Source: RGIG995 sp045542115 (GTDB lineage: Bacteria; Bacillota; Clostridia; Oscillospirales; UBA644). From it: a stretch of DNA of 64,000 bases. This document shows, one piece after another, positions 58,183 through 64,000 of this stretch. Where the stretch lies: positions 62,001 to 126,000 of the forward strand of contig JAZQKK010000019.1 of assembly GCA_045542115.1 (NCBI GenBank), given 5' to 3'. The position numbers were made by a program, and so were the translations under genes. How positions within the stretch are numbered: position 1 is the first letter of the stretch; each line of letters begins with the position of its first letter. The notes under the pieces were generated by a model. The model was given only the letters and a program-made list of their open reading frames with translations, ran no database searches and was not told the DNA's origin.

Positions 58183-58728
58183 TTAACCCTTCATTCGCTC
58201 TAATTGTTGGGATAAAGCACGGTTGCGCAACAAGATCCACAACAGCACCCACTCCAACGCCCCCACGATGAGATAATTGATACCACGCCATCCCATTAGG
58301 GCAAAAAAGGGCATCGCGTAAAATTGAGAAAGACCAAAAGTCTTTATCACCACCGAACCGACGAGATGCGCGGATATCACGGCACACCCCGTCCGCAACG
58401 GAAGAGGGAATTTTTTACAAAGAAGATAGGTCAATCCTCCCACCAAACCCACGGCGGCGGCGCCCACCGTCACCAGGGGATTGATTTGGTAGCCCACCAA
58501 AAGGCACCCCACCAGATCCGCCAAGATTCCCGTCACCGCCCCGGCCACGGGACCAAAGACGATTCCGGCCAAAAGCACCGGCAGATTTTCAAAGGAGAAC
58601 CGCATCACGTCGCCTACGGGAATCTTCAAATATTTTCCGCAAATAATGCTGACGGCGGCCAACAGGGTGACGGCCAGCATAATTTTCAACGACCCGAAGA
58701 CTACGTTTTGTTTTCGCTTTTTTTGCAT
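58183..58728 (-). CDS. folT: Folate ECF transporter S component
   Basis: A 181-residue membrane protein of the ECF substrate-binding type with five or six helices. The FENLPVLLAGIVFGPVAGAVTGILADLVGCLLVG segment is the hallmark of FolT/ECF-S proteins. It works with a shared EcfA/A'/T module that is not in this window. The THF riboswitch directly upstream and folC downstream fix the substrate as folate. A strong AAGGAGG site lies before the ATG. Confidence 0.93.
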   Translation of the reverse strand: MQKKRKQNVVFGSLKIMLAVTLLAAVSIICGKYLKIPVGDVMRFSFENLPVLLAGIVFGPVAGAVTGILADLVGCLLVGYQINPLVTVGAAAVGLVGGLTYLLCKKFPLPLRTGCAVISAHLVGSVVIKTFGLSQFYAMPFFALMGWRGINYLIVGALEWVLLWILLRNRALSQQLERMKG

Positions 58729-58785
58729 AAAAAATACCTCCTTCCCAACTCATAAGCAGGTAGGAGATATCACTATCTGTATTAT

Positions 58786-58884
58786 GAAGCGGGATGCAAA
58801 ACACAGACCGCAGCGGTTCGCTTTCGTCCGACCGGCAACTCCCCGTCCCGTCGGCACTGTAACGCCTGTGTTTTTACTCTTCAA
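58786..58884 (-). promoter_or_regulatory. Tetrahydrofolate (THF) riboswitch
   Basis: On the minus strand the conserved parts of the THF riboswitch appear in order: AGAGTA at the 5' end, GGCGTTACAGTGCC, GACGGGACGGGGAGTTG, CGGACGAAAGCG, CCGCTGCGGTC and the closing GCATCCCGCTTC. It lies between the promoter and folT. Between it and the ATG is GATAGTGATATCTCCTACC, whose TCTCC/ACC bases could pair with the ribosome site, so control is probably at translation. Confidence 0.88.
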
Positions 58885-58899
58885 CTGTTTTACGGTACT

Positions 58900-58927
58900 A
58901 TTATAACACATTTTTTTCATTTGTCAA
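58900..58927 (-). promoter_or_regulatory. Promoter for folT-folC
   Basis: TTGACA-N16-TATAAT on the minus strand. Its AAAAAATGTGTTATAAT segment closely matches the same part of the trpB promoter at 56865. Confidence 0.87.
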
Positions 58928-58971
58928 GGTCTTTGCCGTTAAAAAAGCCATATAAAAACCATATTTTTGCC

Positions 58972-59000
58972 TTGCAATTTAATGGAATTTGTTGTATAAT
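58972..59000 (+). promoter_or_regulatory. Promoter for the phosphodiester glycosidase gene
   Basis: TTGCAA-N17-TATAAT on the + strand. The start codon at 59032 lies 32 bases further on; an ATG at 58999 overlaps the -10 box and cannot be the start. Confidence 0.82.
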
Positions 59001-59031
59001 GAAAAAAAGACTTTTTTGGGGGATTTCGGAA

Positions 59032-60192
59032 ATGAAGGAAGAAGTTTTTTGCCCGAATTTTGTAACGAAACATAACGTTTACACCTTAAAAGACCACCCC
59101 GGCGTCTTGAAATTGGTGGTCCGTTCCCGGGGAGCGGTGCGGTATGCGACCCTTTGCGGCGACGGTTGGAAAACGCAGGAGATTCACAACTATCACGAAC
59201 CTTACGATGGGGCGGTTCACGTATTTTATCTGCCGGAGCATTGGCTGTACGAGGGGGAAGTCCTCACGATGCATTACCGTAACCGGCAAAAATCCCGGTT
59301 TTGCACCGAAGTGGGGCGGTACGCCTATACGGACTTTGCCTGCAATCTTTCTTCGGTTCGGGAAGAAAGCGAATTGATTGACGAAATCTGCGACACGAAA
59401 ATTAAAATTCACAAATCGGAAGAACATCCCCTGACCGACGGCATTACCTGGACGAAAGTGACGGGCGTGGACGGGATGGGAGACCCGATGAAATGGTTCT
59501 ATTTCACCGTAAAACACGGAAAAGGAACCTTCCGCTGCGGAACGGCAGACGACGGAACCCTCCCCGACACCGCCATTCAGACGGTGGAAGGGCAAGCCCT
59601 GGCCGCCTGCAAAAAAGGATTTCACGTCGTTGGGGCGACCAATGCGGACTTTTTCGATATGTTTGCCGACAATCACCCCTCCGGACCGGTCATCAAAGAC
59701 GGCGTTGCCGTGGCGAACGCAGACAGTCACCGGGCCTTTTTCGGGGTGGATTCCACGGGAGAACCGGTGATTGGAGATTTCCGCCACGAACCCTGGCTTT
59801 TGGGCAACGTCAAAGAAGCGGTAGCGGGCCTTCAACGGCTTTTGAAAAACGGTAAGATCGGCGACGTCTGGCCGTCCGAACGGTTCTGCTCCGACCGGCA
59901 TCCCCGGACGGCGGTGGGAATCACGGCAGAAAAAGACGTCATCGTTCTGGTGGTGGACGGCCGCCTGCCGGAACATTCCAACGGGATGACGCTGTACGAC
60001 GTAGCAATCGAATTGCAACGGCTGGGGGCGGTCAACGCCATCAACCTGGACGGAGGCGGGTCTTCCACCTTTCTGGTCAAACAGGACGGGGGCTTTAAAA
60101 TTCTGAATTTCCCCGTGGACGCGGCAACACCGGGCGTGGTAGGGGTCCGGGAGACCTACAATACCTTACTGATTCTTGCAAAGGACGAATGA
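59032..60192 (+). CDS. Phosphodiester glycosidase family protein (NAGPA-like)
   Basis: A 386-residue protein. The C-terminal 230 residues match the NAGPA domain, which in animals uncovers mannose-6-phosphate by removing GlcNAc from a phosphodiester and in bacteria acts on sugar-phosphodiester bonds: AVGITAEKDVIVLVVDGRLPEHSNGM, and the strongly conserved INLDGGGSSTF near residue 350. The N-terminal 120 residues form a beta-rich region with many aromatic residues (HYRNRQKS, NYHEPYDGA) that may bind sugar. No signal peptide is visible. The next gene starts 38 bases later and encodes a phosphodiesterase, so the two may act on one substrate. Confidence 0.87.
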   Translation: MKEEVFCPNFVTKHNVYTLKDHPGVLKLVVRSRGAVRYATLCGDGWKTQEIHNYHEPYDGAVHVFYLPEHWLYEGEVLTMHYRNRQKSRFCTEVGRYAYTDFACNLSSVREESELIDEICDTKIKIHKSEEHPLTDGITWTKVTGVDGMGDPMKWFYFTVKHGKGTFRCGTADDGTLPDTAIQTVEGQALAACKKGFHVVGATNADFFDMFADNHPSGPVIKDGVAVANADSHRAFFGVDSTGEPVIGDFRHEPWLLGNVKEAVAGLQRLLKNGKIGDVWPSERFCSDRHPRTAVGITAEKDVIVLVVDGRLPEHSNGMTLYDVAIELQRLGAVNAINLDGGGSSTFLVKQDGGFKILNFPVDAATPGVVGVRETYNTLLILAKDE

Positions 60193-60230
60193 TAGCAAAT
60201 AGCAACGTAATAATAGAGGAGTATCGCGCA

Positions 60231-61520
60231 ATGAACAACCGTAAGACTGTCATTATCTCCAACGACGCTTTGGTCACGGAAGATTACGAATATCTCTTGA
60301 CGAAACCCCTGATTCGGGAGTTGATGGCAAAAGGAAGTTGGGTAAAAACCCTGCGAACCGTCTACCCATCCATCACCTATTGCTGTCACGCCTCGATGAT
60401 TACCGGCTGTTACCCTGACAAGACCGGGGTCTACAACAACGAAGTAGACGGCTTTGGGGAAAACGATTGGAATTGGGAACGGAAATACATTCAGACCAAA
60501 ACCTTGGTCGACGCGGCAAAAGAAGCGGGAAAGACCGTAGCAAACGTCTTTTGGCCGGTGCTGGGAAATGACCCAAACATCGACTACAACATCCCCGAAT
60601 ATTGGTCCCAGACCCCGGAAGAACCGCTGTATGATGCATTAAAGCGGATGGGGACGACCGACCGGGTCTGGGATGAAATCATTCAGCCCAATCTGTATTT
60701 TATCGAGGGACATCAGCGGCAGCATCCTCACGCCGACGAATTTGTTTTCGCCTGTGCCCGGGACATTATTCTGAACTACAATCCCGACCTTTTGCTGGTC
60801 CATCCGGGGGGCATTGACGGGATGCGGCACAGTCACGGGATTTTCAACGAATACGTCACCGAACAGTTGGACTATACTTATTATTGGATTGAAAAAATCG
60901 TCCGGGCTTTGAAAGAAACCGGGGCGTGGGAAAACACCGACCTTATCCTGACGTCGGACCACGGACAGATGAATATGATTCGCAGAGCCAATCCCAACGT
61001 TCTTTTGGCCCAAAAGGGATTCCTCACCGTGGACCAAGCCGGTCAAGTGACCGACTGTAAGGCCTATATTAAGGCGGTAGGGGCGTCGGCGCAGGTCTTT
61101 TTGACCGACAAGAGCGACGAGACCCGAAAGGCATTGGAAGAACTTCTCACCAACGCCTCCCATACCGGGATGTACGGATTTTCCCGGTGCTATACTGCCA
61201 AAGAAGCCGCCGAGGAAGAACGCTTGGCCGGGAAGTTTGATTTCGTTCTGGAAACCGACGGACACACGGCCTTCGGACCCGGGGTGACGGGAGACTATTT
61301 TACCCCATACGACTTTAAAGACTATCGCCTTGGGAAGGCGACCCACGGCTATCTCCCAGACAAAGGACCCCAACCGTCGATGCTTTGCGTGGGCCCGTCC
61401 TTCCGGGAAGGTGTGGTGGTAGAACGGCGAAACACCGTGGATATGGCCGCCACCGTGGCACATCTTCGGGGTTGGAATCTCCCTTGTGACGGGGAAGTTA
61501 TTGAAGAAATTCTCAACTAA
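60231..61520 (+). CDS. Type I phosphodiesterase / nucleotide pyrophosphatase family protein
   Basis: A 429-residue member of the alkaline-phosphatase superfamily (ENPP-like). Two-metal residues are visible: Asp11 in ISNDALV, the likely Thr nucleophile in YPSITYCCHASMITGCYP, HPGGIDGMRHSHG, and TSDHGQM with the later TDGHTAFGPGV. The enzyme splits phosphodiester or phosphoester bonds. The start at 60231 has AGAGGAG ten bases upstream; an ATG at 60189 overlapping the previous stop has none. No signal peptide is present, so it should be cytoplasmic. Terminators follow. Confidence 0.9.
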   Translation: MNNRKTVIISNDALVTEDYEYLLTKPLIRELMAKGSWVKTLRTVYPSITYCCHASMITGCYPDKTGVYNNEVDGFGENDWNWERKYIQTKTLVDAAKEAGKTVANVFWPVLGNDPNIDYNIPEYWSQTPEEPLYDALKRMGTTDRVWDEIIQPNLYFIEGHQRQHPHADEFVFACARDIILNYNPDLLLVHPGGIDGMRHSHGIFNEYVTEQLDYTYYWIEKIVRALKETGAWENTDLILTSDHGQMNMIRRANPNVLLAQKGFLTVDQAGQVTDCKAYIKAVGASAQVFLTDKSDETRKALEELLTNASHTGMYGFSRCYTAKEAAEEERLAGKFDFVLETDGHTAFGPGVTGDYFTPYDFKDYRLGKATHGYLPDKGPQPSMLCVGPSFREGVVVERRNTVDMAATVAHLRGWNLPCDGEVIEEILN

Positions 61521-61527
61521 ACGACCG

Positions 61528-61566
61528 AAATCTCCGACAAAACCTGTGTTTGCCGGAGATTTTTTT
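61528..61566 (+). terminator. Intrinsic terminator of the phosphodiesterase gene
   Basis: AAATCTCCG and CGGAGATTT enclose a loop of about 17 bases and end in a run of T residues, eight bases after the stop. Confidence 0.85.
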
Positions 61567-61572
61567 GCGCTG

Positions 61573-61608
61573 AAAAGAGCAAGAATCTTTCGATTCTTGC
61601 TCTTTTTT
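61573..61608. terminator. Bidirectional terminator before the deacetylase genes
   Basis: AAAAGAGCAAGAATC and its exact complement form a 15-base-pair stem with a TTTC loop. It is symmetrical and serves the deacetylase-like genes on the minus strand. Confidence 0.9.
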
Positions 61609-61623
61609 CGTAGTGATAGGAAC

Positions 61624-62994
61624 TTAGAATACTTTGCGGGCGGTACCTTCGGGCAGACGGATAGTCCAGGTCTGTAACCGGGCCCGACGGGACAGGTGGT
61701 CGTCCATCAGGTCTTTGGTGTCAACCCATTTGAGTTTCAGATCCTGGTCGCGGAGTTTGGGGAATTGGTCCAGGTCGATCTGCCAGACCCCGGGCTGCAC
61801 GGTGACGGAATCTTCCCCGCAAAGAACCGCCATTGCGGCTCTCAGCCAGTCGGCAGGCCCCAAAAGCTTGTCGCCCACGGAAATCGACAGGGGTAACCAA
61901 CCGTCAGCGGACATCCCCTTGGCAGAAGCAATCATTTCGTCTTTGGTTACTGTGACCGGGTCGGTGATGGCGAAGGGTTCTTCCAAAAATCCCCGAACTT
62001 TTCCACATTCGTAGTCCTCGGCGCCGGCAAGGAAGGCGCGGCAGGCGTGGAACAGATCGGAAATGCAGTACGAATGAGGCAGCGTAACGGGGAAGAACTC
62101 TTCCTCCATCTGTGCCTTCAAGCCGGGAAGGTCTTTCAAGCGAATGTTCCGCGTCTCGGAGCAATACTGTCCCGCCAAACGTTCGTAGGTGGTGATGCGG
62201 AACCGGGGGTCGGCCTTCAACATCCCTACCAGGAAATCAAAGTTGCGGTAGTATCCCTCGGTCATTTCCACGGGATTCCGCTTGGATTCTCTCCACTGGT
62301 CGGCAGGAGCGTTTTCCCCCTTGCAGTTGACCATATCCCACCATTCGTTGTACATACTCATCGAGGGATGATGGTAGCAGATATGAAGGTCCTTGGTGTT
62401 GGCGATGGTTTCAAATTTCTCCCGAATCTCTTCTTCGGTGCGAAGACGGAGGGGCCACATATCCTTGTCCCGTACCATCAGGAACCCTTCCAGGTTCATA
62501 TCGTAATCGGTGCAAAGAACGTTACAGAAATAGGTGGGACGGCGGCGGTTCTGGTCGAAAACGTTGTCTCCGCAATAAACGGGGATTCCCATTTCCGCAT
62601 ATACGTAATGGGCAACGTAGGAAACGGAGTGCCCGGGAGGGCAGGCGGAATGAAGCCGGTCCACGCCGAAGATCCGTTTCAGGATCCCTTCACACTCCTT
62701 TTCCCGTGCCATCAGAACGTCGTGCGCCTCATCGTAATCTTCCAGATCGGTGCATTCGTTGATGGTGGGGTGAACGGAATGTGCCAGAGAATGGGTGTCA
62801 ATTTCGTGGTATTTCAGAGCTTCGATCACGTCCTGGCGGCCGTGTTTTTCCAGCAGTTCCGCCAAGCGGCCCACCACCTGAAAACAGCCTCGAACGTTGT
62901 GTTTCCGCAAAATCTGCGCGGTGCGAAGAATCCCGTCAAATCCGGCAATATTCGCCAGATCTTCCGTGTCGAAACTAAAAACGATATCGGTCAT
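61624..62994 (-). CDS. Polysaccharide deacetylase-like protein, paralogue 1
   Basis: A 456-residue protein whose N-terminal 220 residues have a NodB-type deacetylase core: SFDTED (residues 8-13) at the metal-aspartate strand and HEIDTHSLAH (about 63-72) as the H-x3-H zinc motif, then CPPGHSVSYVAHYVYAEMGIPVYCGDN. The C-terminal 200 residues (from about 250) are a separate domain shared with the next gene. No signal peptide is present, so the substrate is probably intracellular or a small glycan. GGAGG precedes the ATG. It follows its paralogue by 24 bases in one operon. Confidence 0.82.
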   Translation of the reverse strand: MTDIVFSFDTEDLANIAGFDGILRTAQILRKHNVRGCFQVVGRLAELLEKHGRQDVIEALKYHEIDTHSLAHSVHPTINECTDLEDYDEAHDVLMAREKECEGILKRIFGVDRLHSACPPGHSVSYVAHYVYAEMGIPVYCGDNVFDQNRRRPTYFCNVLCTDYDMNLEGFLMVRDKDMWPLRLRTEEEIREKFETIANTKDLHICYHHPSMSMYNEWWDMVNCKGENAPADQWRESKRNPVEMTEGYYRNFDFLVGMLKADPRFRITTYERLAGQYCSETRNIRLKDLPGLKAQMEEEFFPVTLPHSYCISDLFHACRAFLAGAEDYECGKVRGFLEEPFAITDPVTVTKDEMIASAKGMSADGWLPLSISVGDKLLGPADWLRAAMAVLCGEDSVTVQPGVWQIDLDQFPKLRDQDLKLKWVDTKDLMDDHLSRRARLQTWTIRLPEGTARKVF

Positions 62995-63018
62995 ATCCGT
63001 TCCTCCGATACGAATCTC

Positions 63019-64000
63019 TTACCAAACCTTTCGGGCAGACCCCTTGGGCAGGCGGAAGGTCCAGGCTTGGAGACGGAGACGGTCGGAAAGGTAGTTATCT
63101 TCCAGTTGGTCCCAGTGAATCCAAACACCCTTGTAGGTACGGTCCCGAAGGTTGGGGAATTGGTCCATATCAATCTGCCACACGTCGGGCTGAACGGTAA
63201 CCACCTTCACGCCGCCGCAAAGAACGGCAAGGGCGGCTCTCAGCCAGTCGGCAATTCCCAAAATAGAGGAACCCACGATGATGGAACGGGGCAGCCAGCC
63301 GTCGGCAGGAATCCGTTTTGCCGATTCCACCAATTCCGCCTGGGTCACGGTGACGGGAGAGGTAATGGCAAAGGGTTCTTCCAAAAAGCCCTGAACCCAA
63401 CCGCATTCGTGTTCTTCTGCTCCGAGAAGCATTTCCCGACAAGCGTGGAACACGTCGGCGATACAGTAAGAATCAGGCAGAGTGACGGGGAAGAAATATT
63501 CATCCAACTGCGCCTTCAGGTGGCAGAGAGTATCTTTGTTGATGACCCGCTTTTGGGCGTTCAGTTCTTTCGCCATATCCCCGTAGGTGGTAATGCGGAA
63601 CCGGGGGTCGGCCTTCAAGAGGCGGACAAGGTAAGTAAAGCGGGAGAAAATCAATTCCACTTCTTCCGGGTCTCTGGGGGTGGAAGGAACCCAGCCGTCT
63701 TCGTGGAGATTTCCGCCCCAATAGTTCACTTCATCCCAGGATTCGTTGAACGAAACCATATTGGGATGGCTGTAACAAATGTATAGGTCCTTGGTCTGCG
63801 CCACTTCGTCAAAATGAGCCTTGATGGCGTCTTCGTCCATTTTGCGGAACTTGTAACCCATCAAGAAATGGTAGTCGGTAGTCCAAATATTGCAAGCGTT
63901 GACAGGACGGGCGCGATTCAACTCCCGCAAGGTATCCCCGTCATACACGGGAATTCCCATCTTCGCATAGCCGTAGTGGGCCACGTAAGAGGTGTTCGAC
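63019..64000 (-). CDS. Polysaccharide deacetylase-like protein, paralogue 2 (5' end outside window)
   Basis: The frame is open to the window end, so this is the C-terminal 327 residues of a tandem paralogue. It matches paralogue 1 along its length: YAKMGIPVYDGDTL, LLKADPRFRITTYGDMAKEL, FFPVTLPDSYCIADVFHACRE, GFLEEPFAITSPVTVTQAELVESAKRIPADGWLPRSI, WLRAALAVLCGG and the end LPKGSARKVW. The catalytic N-terminal part is not visible. The stronger C-terminal match suggests that this domain carries a shared binding role. Confidence 0.8.
   Translation of the reverse strand, partial: SNTSYVAHYGYAKMGIPVYDGDTLRELNRARPVNACNIWTTDYHFLMGYKFRKMDEDAIKAHFDEVAQTKDLYICYSHPNMVSFNESWDEVNYWGGNLHEDGWVPSTPRDPEEVELIFSRFTYLVRLLKADPRFRITTYGDMAKELNAQKRVINKDTLCHLKAQLDEYFFPVTLPDSYCIADVFHACREMLLGAEEHECGWVQGFLEEPFAITSPVTVTQAELVESAKRIPADGWLPRSIIVGSSILGIADWLRAALAVLCGGVKVVTVQPDVWQIDMDQFPNLRDRTYKGVWIHWDQLEDNYLSDRLRLQAWTFRLPKGSARKVW

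Noticed and set aside
1..64000. rRNA, tRNA, phage, integrase or toxin-antitoxin genes
   Set aside because: No cloverleaf, rRNA signature, recombinase or toxin pair was recognised in the window.

Overview
The window looks like a chromosomal stretch of an anaerobic, carbohydrate-using member of the Bacillota, most likely an uncultivated gut-type Clostridia (Oscillospirales-like). This rests on consensus sigma-A promoters (TTGACA-N17-TATAAT), strong GGAGG ribosome sites, T-box and THF riboswitch leaders, an AddA-type nuclease, FakA/DegV proteins, TIGR04086 next to YajC, a glycyl radical enzyme, and several glycoside hydrolases. No rRNA, tRNA, CRISPR array, transposase, integrase or phage gene was seen. 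All families were recognised by eye from motifs; no database search was run.

Layout. 1-3.8 kb: 3' end of addA, a GNAT acetyltransferase, an inositol-phosphatase family gene and a GH43-like glycosidase. 3.9-11.7 kb (minus strand): an unknown membrane protein, tyrS, two solute-binding lipoproteins without permeases, birA, an EamA exporter and a dCMP deaminase. 11.8-18.7 kb: an HD phosphohydrolase, an AraC regulator, and a divergent operon of an unusual glycyl radical enzyme, its activase and a GH51 arabinofuranosidase. 18.8-27.0 kb (minus): a seven-gene operon rich in lipid functions (DegV/FakB, FakA, GPH-type transporter, acyl-adenylating ligase fused to a carrier domain, PlsC-type acyltransferase, membrane alpha/beta hydrolase, divergent PAP2). 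27.1-33.0 kb: dapA and a small unknown, a ZIP transporter, queA, tgt, yajC and TIGR04086. 33.0-41.3 kb: a large glycosidase, small membrane proteins, a second DegV, an XRE regulator with an operator-like palindrome family, an FTR-like/thioredoxin pair, a GH4 glycosidase and a divergent AraC regulator. 41.5-55.0 kb (minus): a surface locus with a 3,567-residue secreted beta-helix protein and four small secreted or membrane-anchored proteins. 55.2-58.9 kb (minus): trpB behind a Trp T-box, and folT-folC behind a THF riboswitch. 59.0-64.0 kb: a phosphodiester glycosidase, a type I phosphodiesterase and two tandem polysaccharide-deacetylase-like paralogues, the last cut by the window end.

How the genes fit together. 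The lipid operon could take up, activate and esterify exogenous fatty acids or lysolipids, as a split version of the Aas/LplT idea combined with FakAB. The glycosidases, AraC regulators and binding proteins point to plant or host glycan use, and the surface locus probably builds a glycan-binding coat or appendage. The most notable non-coding features are: three nested-palindrome intergenic elements within 11 kb; a 22-bp inverted repeat that brackets one secreted-protein gene together with its promoter; two hairpins that bury the ribosome site of a small membrane-protein gene; and a palindromic operator family around an XRE/DegV divergent pair.
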